A DNA stretch of 64,000 nt from Theobroma cacao (GCF_000208745.1 NC_030855.1:1799664-1863663); one strand, 5' to 3'; positions 11,931 through 26,917 are shown, numbered from the stretch's first letter. Translations and numbers: made by a program. The notes: a model not told the origin generated them from the letters alone.

Positions 11931-13143
11931 GTGTGAGATTTCACGTGCTGTGGAAGACAGTTCAGCTTTGATTTTTTTCGCGGTTATAAATGTTGCCGCG
12001 TTTATGTTATCTAAAGAGCCCCACAGATCGGACTAGCTGAACAGCTTTTATGTGCTTTGCCACTTCAATTGTTTCAACCCCACAGGGATGGAGTGGGTTC
12101 GTACGTATGGCATGGGACCTACCTTTACGAGCTTACACGTCGTTCTCGACGTGGACATCAGTTACCAGCCACGCCTTCCGTCCTCCTTTTAATTTTTTAC
12201 ACTGTAACATAAATATTTGTACTTGAACTTGGATATTTTAGTTATGGAAGAGAATTGGTTGGAAAAATAGAAGATGAATTGAAGGAGGATACCGCAATTT
12301 GGCTCCAATTGATGAGCTTTAGAAAGAAAGCAAGGTAAATGTGCCATGACTTGATGATGTAGTGCTTAATTTTAAATCTTTACATGATCTAAGGATGCAA
12401 GTTGATTAAATTTAACTTTTAATAAGTTAATAAAGTTACAAAAGTTTATAAAATGTAAGTCCTTCACATATGGATGACCAAGCTTGAAGATGTTTGTGAG
12501 TGAGGGAGGTAGCAGAGGCCCAAGTTTTAGGGGATCCTGTGAATACAATTGTAGCCTAATAGTGTAGATCTAGTTGGCTAGATTGGTTTAGATCAAGCTG
12601 AGGTGATTCCAATAGTGTTCTCACTTGCATCATACACGAAATATTTAAAATAAATAAATAAATAAAAATTTGTATATAATCGTATTTTCCACATATATGT
12701 GTGTTTATCATTTCTATCAAAATCCATAATAATATAATCCACCACCACGAAATTACCTAAAACATCCTATTCTCATTTTATAAAACTAAGTATAGTAACA
12801 AAATCCATGTATGCATGTTTAATAATATTTGTGAAAATTTTAAATGGGTGCATGTATCTCTTTCATTTCAATTAATAATAAATTTAAAAAAAGTGAGAGC
12901 ATGATAGTCCGACAATGCACTTTGACCTATACATGAATGAAAACCCACATCCAATAAGTATCTTCTTCAGTATTGAGTTTTTTCTCCAATCAAAATTTAA
13001 AAATTTTCAACCCCTTTCCATTTTCATGCCTTACCGCTTGCAATTTTAGCCCTCATTACCATTTGAGCTCCTCCATTCCTGCACGCTTCCAGCTATCACA
13101 ACAACAATAATTCCCGATAATCCAAACCTACTCTACACATCTC
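11931..13143. other. Intergenic, between CAND1 3' end and the TNL upstream region
   Basis: The stretch contains no open frame with recognisable content. The part next to 13143 should hold the CAND1 3' untranslated region. Confidence 0.5.
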
Positions 13144-16100
13144 TCACTCGTTCCTGATGGAGTAGTACTTGTCCCATAGTGTTGGGGATTTTGAAATTTC
13201 ACTCATCAGGTTCTTGAACTTCAAGCTGCAATCTCCCCCGCTGCAAAATAACAAAAATATCATTCAGCTCCAGAAGATATTTATCCATATTACAAACAAA
13301 AGGGTTGCATATAACCACGGAATTAATATCTCCCAATAATCGTCATTCTGCCTGGTTATGCTTTTAGCTGATCATATAAACCAGCATAATTGGGACATAT
13401 TAAAAAGAAACTCTCCCCCTGCCAGGTACAGCCATTATATATATGCATATGAATGTTAAAAAGACTAGAGTTCAAAAATCAAAACTCAATTGCCAAATAC
13501 AAGTCAGAGAAGAAGAGAAAAACAGCACTTGCGTATAAGTGTAGAAACACGAAACCTTATTCGATTCAAGGATGCAATTGCACGCAGAGCACTGCGGATC
13601 ATATCTTCATTACGATCTACTTCCTGTTTGACTGCATCTTGCTTTGGCTTGAAATTAATCGTCTTTTGAAGAGGATCCACAAGTGAGTCCAGCACTGAAT
13701 ATCAAATTCAGACAGTAGACAAAGCAAATTAAACAACCATCTAAATCTCAGTAAAGCATATTCAACTTCATCACATACCTGCTAATACAGCAGATGGACA
13801 TTTATCTGCGAGCTTCGAAAGGATGAGATGGCAAGGCATCTTAACATCGTAATGATCTGGAAATGCCAAAATCCAAATCAGTTATATCATGAGAAAATCA
13901 ACGCCACACACAATTCATAAGCCTTGAAGATAAAATTCCTCAAATTGACCATAAGAGATTTCTCCCTAGGGGCTACATATTAAAATAAGAGTTCCTTGCT
14001 TTTAAATATACTCGATCTGCCCAATCATCCACCTCTTTCTAGGTTGTCCCAAATTATTTGCAACTTCCTAAAATTGACAGGCCTTTACTATTGCATTTGA
14101 TTTATACACACTTTATTTTGATCTAAATGACCAATCAAAACAATTGCAATGCAATAATTAAAGCATACATGTATTATATGACCCCCAGTCCAATAACCTT
14201 GATAGTGTTGCCTGAAACTTTGTGCACAATGACAAAGGACAAACAATTTTTAGCTGAGAGAATATTTTAAGATATATAATAATTTCATTTACTTTTAACA
14301 CTATATTTTGGTCTCAAGCACAAGCCAGAATAACACAATATCCCCAATTTTTTTTTTTTTAAGAAAAAACACTCTAATGGGTATAATAAATCAAGTCATC
14401 TAATTATTATACATAATACAATATAATGACTGAATACAAGAATGTTTGTAACCACAATATAATGGGGGACCATACTCACCATCAAGTCCAGATTTGAGGT
14501 ATGGAACAATGAAAGATGAGGGGTTCACTTGATCAAGGCAACTGTCCAGCAATGTGTCCACACATTCAAAAGCTGCTTTTCTCAGCTCAAGCCCATCATC
14601 CACAATGTGCTTGAAAGGACCAAGGTCAACAGTTCTTATCAATTCTTGCTGCACCATGCCAGAAATTAAAATGAAATTAAAAAAATGCCACATACCTACT
14701 AGTGACAACAGAGAAACAGGGAGGACAAGTTAGGACAAGTATAAAAGAACAAACATCTAAACCAAATATCCAAACAAAAAAAATTAACAAATGAAACCAT
14801 ATGTCACCATAAGCTACATCAGAACAGAAATATCATGGTAGAAAACTGGGGAAACAGATGCCTGAGAGTTAACAAAATGAATGCAAAAACAGCTTTTGAT
14901 AGGATTCACAAAAGCAAACCAAAAGATTCACAAGAAATTAGAAAGTTACCATCACCAGACACCCACTGAAGAAATAATAAAATAAAAAAACTGCTAGTAC
15001 ATTGAGAAAATCATGCTTTGCATGCAAGCAGAACCATATATTTGTTTCAACTACAGTCCAACGTAGGTAAGTCCTCAATGATATTCACATAAAGTGTATA
15101 GGAAATTAAAGGTTAAAAAAATATGTTATTACTGTCTACAATAATAAGAATAATGACTGCTCAGAAAGCTCACCTATAGTGCCAATATGTGGACAACCAT
15201 GTTGCCCACAAAGTGGACTATGCTAAATTACCATAAAAGCAACATAATTAACAGTGACTCATCACCGCACACCGCATAAAGCAAATCTTTTAGTTACCTT
15301 AACAATTGTTTGATCATAGAGAAGCGGCAATAATTCCGGAAGAAGTCCCTTGATTAAGTTAGGTTTATTGTGAGCAAAAGTACTTAAAGCCAACACAGCT
15401 GCACGCCTAACATGCTGCACCAATGATATCATGTAAACAAGAATAAGGCTTAGAAACCCATAAACAACAACATAACTGCATCTTTTTTTCTTTGGGTGTC
15501 ATCAGCAGTGAAAGGCCACTTACTCGGTCCTGATCCTTGATAAGCATAAGGAATGAAGCAATCTCAGGGTATATAATCTCATCTATCTTCTCTGGCCGCT
15601 CCACAATAGAATATTTTACAGCAATGACAACTGTTGCCCTAGTAAATGCAGCTGGACTGGTTGTTCTTACCTGTAAGGAATTCGAAATGAAGACAACAAA
15701 GATGCCCTATTAAGTTCCATCCAAATGTCAAAAGCTCAGCAGAAGTACAAAGCACCATTGGATTTCTGCTGTGGAGATACCTTAAGTGCAGGAATGAGTT
15801 TTACTGGTTCGATAAGTGCAATTTTACCAAGGCACTCTGCCACTACATTACGCACCCCCTCTTCCTCACTTTCACAGTGGTTAAAGAGTAGTTTGAGAAT
15901 TTTCTCAACACTTGAATCCTGAAACTCAGCTTTATCTACAGATTGCCTTACTATAACCTGCATGATGATATAAATTAAAAATAAAGAAGCTGCATCAGAC
16001 AAAATGTCCAGTTAGGTTTGAGCACCACTTCAAGGAAACATACCTCCTTGAGAGAATGAAGCAACAGATACTGTTTCTTCTGCTGATTATCAATCTGGTC

Positions 16101-19100
16101 CAAGATGAAAGGTAAATACTTGGACAGATTGCCAACAGCTATATTGCCAAGAGCATAAGAAGCAGCAGACTTTATCTCTTCAAAAGGAGATTGGAAGGAC
16201 TCAATAATTATAGTCTCAATATGGGCATGTGAGCTCAAATCTTTCCTCCTCCCGATCTCCCCCAAACAGAGCAACGCAAGGTGCTGCTTAGCCTGTTATA
16301 ATAGGCACAGAGACAAAAGTATGTGAACATGTGTTGAGTAATCATGTACTTCCAAAAAGAGACAAGAAGCAAAAACTTCAAACAACTCATAAAAGTATGC
16401 ATGAAAGTATAAACTATGCAAATTTGCATCACCAAGACTCATGTACATTAAAATATTTGAAACCATTTTAAACCTTAAGATGAAAGGCAATTCAAAATGG
16501 AGAGAACACACTTAATTGAACAGCTCCAAAGCCAAGAACATCATGATAAAGAGATTTTCAAAATGTTGAAAAACAATACTGCTTGATTATGTTATAGATC
16601 CCAATAATCAAAGAAAAAAATTAAATTACAATTAGGGCCTGTTTCAGTGGCCATTAAAGACATGGGATGCTAATTTCATTAACTGTTAGGTGCATGCTTT
16701 GACAAGGGGTTGGATTATGATTTAGAAGGGAAATGCAGCGACAACAGAATGATGCCATCCAGAGGCAAGAAGCTGGATTAAGCTAATTAGATCCATATTG
16801 AAAGAAGCTTATAATTCTAACCTTGCAAAAGGAAAAAACTAAACTAACTTTTTTCTCTTTCTTCTAGTTTCTTTTTTTCTGCGCAACACATTCCATTTCG
16901 AAACCTAGTTTTCTTTACAATGAGCTAGCATTCAGAAACATCAGTTTCAATTCATTGCTCAGCCTCCAGTTTAACCTAATATTCATTCTTTCTCTTTCTT
17001 CCTTATATTGAAATGCAATATTTTAAGAAGATATCTAAACAATAACAATAACAAAGTAACAAAGATTTTTTCAGTCCTGCTAAATTAAATGCAGCAAACA
17101 GAAAAAGTTATAATACATAAAAGTTTAGGATAGGTTATAAATCATTTCAAAGAATAAAGATGTCAGGGGAAACAAATCCATGTTACTATAAGACAACTTC
17201 ATTTGTCAATATAGATTATAGGGGTGCAACTCTGGTTGGGTCAGTTTCAGGTTAGACATTCAGGTTCAGGTTATTTTGGGCTTTGGCTTTATCTAGGTGA
17301 CTTTGAGTTCAAGTTGTATCAGCTTGGGTTCAGGCTGTTGACTTTCAGAGGTTGATCTAGGTTGGGTCTAGGCATGACTTCAAGTTTGAGCAGACCTTTG
17401 CCATATTACTCCATAAGTAAATATGAATCAAGTTTAAGTCACATTTTTAGTAAATGCAAGTTGGGTTTTGGTTAGGTTGTGCAGGTTGGTCGAGCCAAGT
17501 CAGCTTTTGCTACCTCTAATGAGTATGATATCTTTGGCTAAATCCTGTTTTTAATCAACCAGTATACCAGGAGCATAGACACCCCTCATAAATACAGGTC
17601 TAAAAAATCCTTGGAATAACAAGAAATAAAACTGATATGGCAATTACTAGAAACCTAAACTCAACAACAGAGGGACCACATCACATGTAAATTACTAGAA
17701 TCCAAATTCAACAGTAAAGGAATAACATCCCCAAACAAATCAGTAATATACAAACAATGCTTATTGACTAGCTTATTGTCAACTTTCTTGCAAGCATACC
17801 ATAATGCAATAGAAACATCAAAGAGACTCAATGAAATGTTTTAACTGAGGAAAATTACCGAATTGGTAGTGCTGTCATCTTTAAGGATGTCAGTAAGCAT
17901 TTTAACTGTAGATGAGCATTTCTGATCACCTGCAGCGAGGCAGAGAACAGCCACACATTGAGCTATTGAATACAATGCTTGTTTTGCAACTCCACCAGAT
18001 TGAGGAGACGGTTTTGCACTTGAAAGAAGAGATTCCAGTAATGCATCAAAACTAGTATTTGCTGAATACACCAAGGCAGCGAAAAAATTTTGCAATGCCT
18101 GTAATTTCCAACAAAGAAGGTTCATAGACACGCAAAATAATCCTAAAGCAGACATAATCTCAGTAAAATGAAAAGCAGATACCAATAGAGCTTGGCCCTG
18201 TAGCAATGAGCTCTTGATCAAAGTTAGTGCCTGAGGAAGAACCCTGTTTCTAACAGCAGAACCAACATTTCGACAGGATCTTTTGTCAGCCATTAGGGTG
18301 CAGCAGAGTTCAAGAGCAAGAGCCGTCATATGCAAGTCAGAGTCACTGACATAAAGAAATGGAGTTTAGAAAGCAATCAAGTAGATAATAGCCATGCCCA
18401 ACTTCTAAAAAAGCAAACCAAAGTAACAGGTGAAGTAGGAATAGAACCTAATCAGAGTAGAAAGTTCCACAATAATAACTTCATATGCAGACGGACCGAT
18501 TTTATCTCCATAGGCCACAATTAATGAATTTAGTGTCCCTAGTGTTGCCTGCCTTAAAGCCCGATTAGCCTGTTGTCAATTAAAATTTAGATCAAGCACA
18601 TAAATTATGTATCACCATAAAAATGTTCACTAATTTAACAAGAAGCAAACTTCCATACCTTCCGCAGGAATCCAGTCAACTCCGCAATTACATGCTCCAG
18701 AACACATGATAGATCTACCCAAAGTTGAGAGGCAGCAATAACAGCAAATGCCTGAATCCAAAATGAGACAGATTAAGAGGCGACACACTAACTTGTATGA
18801 GCAAATCAAAACCAACATACATACTCACTTCCAACAAAGTATAAACAGATCCAATCAAAATAAATAAACAGCAACTCTGAAATTTCCACATAGAATCATA
18901 AAACCTATAATCAAGTAAACTGACTGTGTTCCACCCAACAAATCATTGATTAGAAAAAACTGCAGTTAAAGAAATTTTATCATAGACTAAGAAATGCCTA
19001 GATCATGAGATTCATCATCAATGCAACCAAGCTAGTGGCCCATGCATTTGTAAGAAAAATAGTCTTCTATTTGTCAAAGTTTGAACAACATAGGGAAAAG

Positions 19101-22100
19101 ATAAAATCTGACCCAGAACATCCAATTGAGTATTGGGAGTTCCAACAAATTGACTATGCTCAAGCCTATGCAAACACCCCAGTTTAGAGCCAAAAATTAT
19201 TGACCTTAAACAAGAGCAACCACAAGAGAACTAGTATTTCATCACCAATATATTGTTAATTAAGAGAATAACACTTATCTTTACTAACACCGCATTAAAT
19301 TTAGTAATTACTTTAAAATTTTGATGATTGGACTAAAACAAGTGATACCACCAAAAGCACCTAATGCAACTAACCTTCACAGCAGTAAGTCGGGTTATCT
19401 CATTTCCCATTCGATCAACAAGTACAGGAAGGCATGCAGGTAATTCTGCTCCAAGGTTATCACCAAAAGTTGAAATGACAAGCCCCATGCAAGAAATAGC
19501 ACACTCCTTAACCTCCTGAAAAAGAGGGAAAACAGGAGAAAAATGTATGAAGTATACACAGCACAAATCATCCAATTCAACTAATCTCAGAAGAAACATA
19601 ACAAGAAGGGGGGAAACAAAATTATCAAAAACAAACAGAGAAGAAAACCTCTCCTTACCTGATCTTGATCTTGGTTAGTCAAGCGGGACATTATTGCATT
19701 ATAGATTGGATGAACATAAGGTTTAAAATCAAAATCCAAGACCTGCAGTTTATCATCATTACTGTAGTCATTAAGTCAAGCAACCTGAAATTACTTAAAT
19801 ATTGGATAAACAAAACGTTTAAATCAGATTCAGATCCAAACATCATTCCAGCAATAAAAAAATTGCTTAACCCAATCTCAAATTGCAAGAGAGATGTCCC
19901 ACCTCAAGATTTGGACGCACAACACGGACAAGTTCCCCACATACTCTTAATGCCTCAGCTGTAACTTTGTAATAACGCTCACCAACAGCGGATAAAACAG
20001 GACTGGAAAGATCCTGCATGACATATTTACTAAGATTATCACAGAATAAACTAATTTTGACCACGAAAAAAAAAGGGAAAAAGGAAAAAAAAGATTAAAA
20101 CAAAAAGGGAAACAACTATTGCCTCAAAAATATTTTATACATCTTGTGAAGGTGATCAAGAAACTAAAAATTTTTAAAATAAATGATAAAACAGCATCGC
20201 ATTACTTACCAAGAACAGATGAAGGGACTGAAATTGCAGTGGCAAAAACACATTTTATAACGGTTCTAAGCAGAGATCACATTGTTTATGGATTAATGCA
20301 GTTAACAACGTTTTTTTTAGGCACAAATGGCCAATCCATGACTAAGAACCCTGGCTGATAAAAGAAGCAACAAAGAAGCATCAAACAATTTATATTCAGA
20401 GTAGCCTTCACATCATTGTTAAAAAATTGAAAAGGATAACCAACAAAACCCATGTTTAAGCATCAAAAACTTACGATAATATACAAACAGCCTGTAGTAC
20501 AATAAGTTCATTTCAATGACAAGATCATGTTACCAGTACAGATCTTTCTTGTTTGGCTTTTGTTTTTTCTTTTTCCCTAGTTTTCACTTTACAGGAAACC
20601 AAATACCCCAGTCAGAGAGGTGAAACAACAGCATTTTTTTTCACATTAATCTGCTATATTCAAAAGCATGAAGCACATGAGCCTTTAGCACACAAAACGG
20701 ATAAATGAACTTTTATCATTCAGAATCACAATAGCACTAGGTTTGAGCATCCACATAAACACAAAAATACTATTTTTACCTTAATGTAAGGGTGAAAAAC
20801 AGAAGGAGAATGTGATGCCAACACCAATCTTGTAAATATAAGTGCTTCAATCTTCAAATTTGAAGTAGAAGATTTATCCTGGAAATTTTACAAATGAAAA
20901 TATTTGGAAAGATGAAAAAGCTAAAAATAACCACACAAAAAAAAAAATGCTTGCACACACCAAAAGTGTGAAAGTCACTAACATTTAGTGCCTTCTCTAT
21001 TCCAGGAATGAGGGTTCCAATGTGATCAGCAAGGCAGTCTGGCAAGACAACCACAAGTTCTTTCAAAACAGAAAATGCACCAACCTGTAGATCCAATGAT
21101 ATGTTATGCAAAATAACAAATGATATGCTGTAAACTATAAATCTTGTAAGCAATTCTAACCTTTGTCTTGATAGATTTCTCACGCAACTGCCGATTTATG
21201 GATTTAACAATTTTTGGCACCTCCTGCTTCAATAACCATCTTGGACTGCACAACAATAGCAGTTATATGTGAATAAAATCACATAAGAGAGACCCAGGGC
21301 GAAAAGGAAAAGGTCCCAAGCAAGGTATTGGAAATCGAATTTCATTGTTATAGTTTAATAGTATGGCCAAGAAAGGCCCTCAAATGATTAAACTTAATTG
21401 AAACAGTGAACTCAAACCCTATATTTAATAATAATGAAGATATTGAAGAATAAAAAAGTGGTGATACAAGATCATTAGCAAAAAAAATAACAGCAAGATC
21501 AATAACTACTGCAGATGATGAGGATTTCAAGGTGATCGAATAAAGTTCTGCATCACTGCAGCAGAGGAAAAAGTCCTTCATCAGAGCACTAATTAGGGCA
21601 AAGAGAGGATGCTAATTGCCTAGAGTTGTCCAGTACTCAATTATATGATTCTGAAGACAATCACAAAATTATAATTCCATACCAGATTATAAGACACAAC
21701 TGCATTCAAGCACTTTATTTCATTAAGGTTGCTCAAGAGTTCCGAACAAGAGTTCATAGATAAATCGGAAGATTTTAAAGCAAATAAAACAGAGGAATAA
21801 CCTAGATAAACCTTACTATTTGAGTTCTTCTAAAGTATGAATCATTTGGGTTCGGCACATCTCGTGTCAAGGTCACTCAAGGCTCCAGTCATCTCAGGTC
21901 AAGATCATCTCATGTTCAAGCAGGTTTCAAATCATTCCAAGTTTCAGGTGCCTTAAGCCAAACTATTTTTCATTTCAACCCTATAGAATAATTTTGCATA
22001 TCTAATAATATTTCTCCACTTTGAATTCAACTTCAGGCATTATTTAAAATTTTTTAAATTAAATACTTAATAGCAAATAAATATCTACATAACATTAACA

Positions 22101-25100
22101 TGTATCAATAATAAAAAAATCCATCTTTGCCACTTGAATGATATGAGAAACTTGCCTGAGTTCATTCATGTCAGTCTGCCCTTTAGTCACATTTCCAGTT
22201 TGGCGTAGTAGCTCAATGAACGTATTGAAAACATCCATCTACAACGGTATCATTCTTTAGTGACCAAACTGATGTGAAGAAAGAAATATCTATAAACCAA
22301 TGATTCAACTGTACCTTGACATTTTCTTCCCTTTCTTTAAATCTATCTATCAACTTAGGGCAAGCCTGCACAAAGAGAGAATTGCATCTTTAACAAGTTG
22401 TGTAGCAATTATACTAAGAAATTCCTGATAGCAAGGCAAATATATACCTCCTCATACAGTTTACATAGCATCTCAGGGCGAGAAACAATTAATGCCGCTA
22501 AACATTTAGCAGCTGCTCGTCGAACTTTCCAGCTTACATCTTCATCATCAGTGTATTCATTTGCACTCTCACTATAAAACAATGAAGAGCCGGTTATAAA
22601 CAACTAGTCTTCCATGCACCAATAGAATTTAAATCATCTTAGATACATAAATGAAAAAACATACTCATCTTCCTCCTCCTCATGATTCTCATCATCGGTA
22701 TCTTCCTCCATGTTATCAGTAAAGTTTGGATCATAACTTAAATACTCCAAAGCAAGGTGAAGAATTTCATCACAATAGGAGGAAATATCCCTGGGGCACC
22801 TAAGCAAAAAACTTTCCAGTGCCTGAAATCAAACACAGACAGTTATGAGCATATAAATTATAACATATAAAGTTAACCACCCCACAAGGAAACTGACAAT
22901 CTCAAGTCCTAATGCACACTACATTCTAATGCACCCTATGACAATCTCTAAGAGACAAAGCAATTCTCAGCACCTGCAAGCTATACTCCCGAAGCTCCTC
23001 ATCATTTTCTGATGCAGTTGTGCAGTAATTAATAAGCACTGGCACAGTGTCTTCAAGATGGGGTCCAAAACGATACCCAACAGCACGGCTAGAATACAAT
23101 AACAACATAAATTTTGTTAGCAACATGCATATAAACAACACAACACTGGAATTGTAACCTCCAAAGATTTAACACTCACAAGAACCCATAAAGAAATAAA
23201 AAATAACAAGTCACACGTTGCTTTAAAAACCATTTGCTAATAATACAACATTCAAAAAATTAAATTTTTTTGAGCATCTTCATGACTTCAACACATGATA
23301 AATCATCCGACTCCAGTTAGATGATAAACCAAGTATCCAGCATTTGAAATTGAACTAGCAACAGGTTAATATATTTGTAATGTTTGAGCCATCACAAAAG
23401 AACCACTACCTTCAACTTATCAGCTCTGGTACCACTAGGACCAAAACAATCAACCATAACAACAAATTTTCTAATATATTGATGTATAATGGGACGCCTA
23501 CTTGAACCAAGCACTTGAACCTCATTATTAGACAGTTTTAAGTAACAAAAATATCAATAAAATTAACCTCAGGGTTAAAAGTTTAAGCAACAAAAATCCA
23601 AAGAAAAAAGTACAGTAAATTTGGCAACTTCATTCATAAGTAGTATGAGTAGAAAGAGGTAATCACCTCAGAGCACCAATCATTTGAATATTTGTGCGTA
23701 TCAATTCAGATTTTGTTCCCTTACTTCCTAAGTTCCGTACAACTTCAATGGTTGTCTTTGCTAACAATTCATCTGACAAGCTGGAAGAAAGAGATGCTGA
23801 AAACAAAAGAATGTTTAGCCAACTGTCATTAACATCACAACACATCAAACAAGTAAAACCTCTCTCCTCATTGTTCCTTTTTGGCATACATCTAATAAAT
23901 AACAGGAAAAAGAAGACATCTAGGTTTGCCAATATTGACCAAAACTTTTAAAAGAAGAGAGAGCTCAAGTTGAGCTGTTGCTCCACAAAAGGTTCCACAA
24001 TGCCAGTATTAGTTTAAGCATACCAAAATCAAGTTTATAGAAAAGCAAATCAATCCAGATGCAAAAGGAAAATCAAAACAATCACCAAATAAAACAGACT
24101 GGATATGATTTAATTCCTCTTACCAATACATGAAACTGTCTTCTTTCTAACGCTAGCTTGATTGGAACTCAATTGTGATAACAGTGCATTTAAAAGCATC
24201 TCATGGTCAGCTGCCATTAGATTTCCAAATTTGTGAAGGACATCACATAAAATGTCAAGACATTCACATTTAATTTCTGTGCTAGTCCCCTGCAAAAATA
24301 TATTAACAAATAAATTACCATGGAGCAGTACAAAAGATTCAGAACAAGATGAAAAAATATAAGTTTATATTCTTTAACTGCAAAAATACAACATATCAGA
24401 GGAAGTAATATTAGTCTTAAAATTTATCCAATGCCATGGTCCTACATATGCTTAACATGATACCAGAAATTTATAAGAAAAATATTATTGGCCATAAATC
24501 TTTGTGGAATTAAACTTTTGCATCAGAAATTAGCAGCTTTAGCTAAATTAGAAACTAAAACAGTAATTTTCAAAAGAAAAAACTTACACAATGAATCTTC
24601 TGAAGTTTTCAATCACAAGGACAAGCTGCCTTTAGAAACTTACCGGGCCAGTTATTCCTCTTATCAATTGAGGTGATAGAGAAATTAAAATGGATTGTGC
24701 GAGAGATGGAGTAGTGATTTCAGCAATGATTGTCTTCAAAGCTATGCTTGCAATGTCACGGTGTTGATCTTTGCCATTAAGCAAATTATCACAGAGTTTA
24801 TTGGTCATCTCCACAACTCTTGGTTCACCAACCTTCTTCACCAATGGAGCAAGACTGCAACACAAAGTTAAAATCAACAGTAAAACCAAGCAACAAGCAG
24901 TACAAAAAACAGGAGAAAAACATGATATGAGTCAGTTCAATAAGGTTGTCACGGCAACATCCATGTGATTCACATAAAGGACACAGAAGAGGTTGACTGT
25001 AATTTCAGAAGAGAATTGGACAATCTGCAAACCAGTTTCCCCCATCTCAAACCAAAATCAAAATGTTCAACAACTTCGAAAAAGCTAGAGAGTAGATCAT

Positions 25101-25565
25101 TCAATAAAACTTAATACCTCTTAATACATTCGATTGCCGATTCTTAATATGAAAACATAATTAACAGTAATTATAGCATAATTAACAGTAATTATAGTAT
25201 AATTAAAACAACAAAACTTTTAATACACCAATGTAAGAAAGCAGAGTCTTGTTGAATATAAACTGGTCTAGCATGATGGCAGCCAAAATCTGATGTGCCT
25301 AAAATACACAAACACATTAACACAAACGCTATGAGGACAGAGAACCAATAATTACCATTTGACAGCCAAGCCAGAAACATCACCAGCTACATCATCGAGT
25401 TGCTGGAGGATAATATTTGACAACTTTATTTCAAGGTCAGAATCAGCCTTAAAGCCCTCCTTGTTTAGCTCATTTAACAAATCAGATGTAGCCATATATC
25501 TGTAATCTTTATCTTTCCCAGTCATCTGCAAGCACAATATATAAGTCATCAATTGATATCAGATG

Positions 25566-25610
<45 letters not shown>

Positions 25611-25745
25611 ATTATTCTATAAACTAGAGCAAAATGTAAGAGCTGATGCAAGCACAGAGGAAAATACAAAAAAAAAAAAAATTGTTCACATGAGCATAGA
25701 TGACAATACCTTTTCTAGAATACCGGTCATTTGTAAATTTGCCAT
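13144..25745 (-). CDS. CAND1: Cullin-associated NEDD8-dissociated protein 1 (CAND1)
   Basis: CAND1 binds unneddylated cullin-RBX1 and exchanges F-box/adaptor modules on SCF ubiquitin ligases. I assemble 28 coding exons (minus): 25710-25745, 25356-25525, 24644-24854, 24124-24289, 23667-23796, 22974-23088, 22665-22822, 22448-22571, 22315-22365, 22156-22238, 21161-21245, 20983-21084, 20780-20878, 19903-20013, 19659-19742, 19375-19515, 18659-18751, 18448-18569, 18183-18345, 17859-18098, 16044-16292, 15781-15957, 15524-15670, 15298-15414, 14480-14648, 13779-13856, 13556-13694 and 13144-13240. They total 3657 bases, or 1218 residues plus TGA, against about 1219 in Arabidopsis. The start [12 protein letters not shown] and the end in SIRNE match the family. 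HEAT repeats fill the protein. An acidic loop ([19 protein letters not shown]) spans exons 7-8. The TIP120-type C-terminus is intact. The intron after 22156 uses a GC donor. Confidence 0.96.
17218..17520 (+). repeat. Degenerate GGTTCAGG-type low-complexity repeat in CAND1 intron 20
   Basis: The intron 16293-17858 contains loosely repeated words such as GTTCAGGTT, GGTTGGGTC and CAAGTTTGAG. A similar degenerate stretch (TCAGGTCAAG, TTTCAGGTG) lies in the GC-AG intron near 21840-21960. It resembles the simple GGTTC-rich repeats scattered in many plant introns. Confidence 0.55.
21246..22155 (-). other. GC-AG intron of CAND1
   Basis: The exon 10 end reads CTCAG|GCAAGT and exon 11 begins after TGCAG at 21245. 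Joining CTC AG to T CCA AGA TGG gives LSPRW and keeps the frame, as the family sequence requires. No GT donor near the junction gives the same frame. AG|GCAAGT is the known strong consensus for GC donors. Confidence 0.88.
25568..25608 (-). repeat. (CT)n microsatellite in CAND1 coding intron 1
   Basis: About 20 TC units lie some 45 bases upstream of exon 2 on the coding strand (GA repeats when read in the gene's direction). Confidence 0.95.
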
Positions 25746-26390
25746 CTCTGCAATGTATAGCTCCAACAATCTCAATGTCAATGTCAATGTCAATTTACAC
25801 TTTTTACGTTGAAATCTACATAACAAGACAGCAAATATCAGCAAACAATAGCTGCAGCTCAAGAGCTTCGGGAAAAATTAACAAAATACAAAAAAAATAG
25901 CATTTAAAAGAAAATAATCAATATATATCCCTGAAAAAGACGAATTGAAAGCAGATCAAATTCAAACAAACAACAGCAAGCGCAATGTTAATAACCGATA
26001 TAGGCAAACATACTGAAACACTATCAAACAATATCCGATAATCCTAAATTATTGAAGACATGAACTAAATATAAAGAGTGAAAACAATAAATAAATTAGT
26101 GGTGACAAAAAATATGAGATTATTGAAAAGGGTTGAAACCCTAGAAATTAAAGTGAAGGCAATGCAATGGAAAGGAAAAATAGAAAGGAAAGAGTGGGTT
26201 GAATATCGAAAACCCTAGTTGCTCACATTGATACAAGCGAGAATCGAAGAGTGGGCAAACGAAATCGATAGTAGATTCGGCCGATCAAAGAAAAGAACAA
26301 GCAAAAGGAGAAAATCGAAGGTGAGGTACCAGTAGAAGCGACCGCAGCAGAGAGTAGAAGGGACGAGACTAAAGAGACCTTTTCTTCACT
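25746..26390 (-). promoter_or_regulatory. CAND1 5' untranslated region and proximal promoter (probable 5' UTR intron)
   Basis: No coding sequence precedes the ATG at 25745. A purine-rich stretch at 26140-26370 looks like a plant 5' UTR. An acceptor-like GAGCTGCAG near 25852 and donor-like sites near 26330 suggest one 5' UTR intron, but I cannot place it with certainty. There is no clear TATA box. Confidence 0.45.
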
Positions 26391-26582
26391 TTTTTATTTG
26401 GTTGATCTGTTTTGGTATTTTGGGTTAATAATAATAGTGTTTAGTGTACACCGATTAGGATGTCAATAATTATTTCCAATCCACAGGCTGCTTTAGTCGA
26501 CGAGTTTAAGTGAAATTAAGATATTTATAATCGAGTTTTAAGTACATTCAGATAGTAAAATTATTTTAATTATAAATTTGGA
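26378..26582 (+). repeat. Direct repeat copy 1, immediately upstream of CAND1
   Basis: This segment is closely matched by 26918-27122. Shared words in order include GGTTAATAATAATAGTGTT, TCAATAATTATTT, ATATTTATAATC and TTCAGATA.TAAAA. By eye the identity is roughly 75-80 percent. About 335 bases separate the copies. Confidence 0.75.
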
Positions 26583-26917
26583 TAATAATTTGATCAAAAT
26601 ATTTGAATAATTTTTGTATTTATATCTTTTCATTAATTTAGTTTTTATATTTAAAATTCGGTCAATTTAATTTTTAAGTTTTGAAAATTAAAATAATTTA
26701 ATCTTTCTCTTGACACTGTTTAATTTTGACGATAAAGTTGATGATGAGATGATATCTTGACAAATATTTTGTCATTAAAGCATTTAATTACTTTGATTTT
26801 TATACATATATTAAAAAAGATAATTAAATTTTGTTATTTCTTTTCATAAATAGATTGTGAAATAATCTCATTAAAAATAAAATCAATTGTAAGTAATAAT
26901 GATTTTAATCATTTAAT

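Noticed and set aside
13144..25745. Apparent minus-strand frames such as 16235-16511 and 21348-21581 as separate small genes.
   Set aside because: They lie in CAND1 introns and their translations have no family features.
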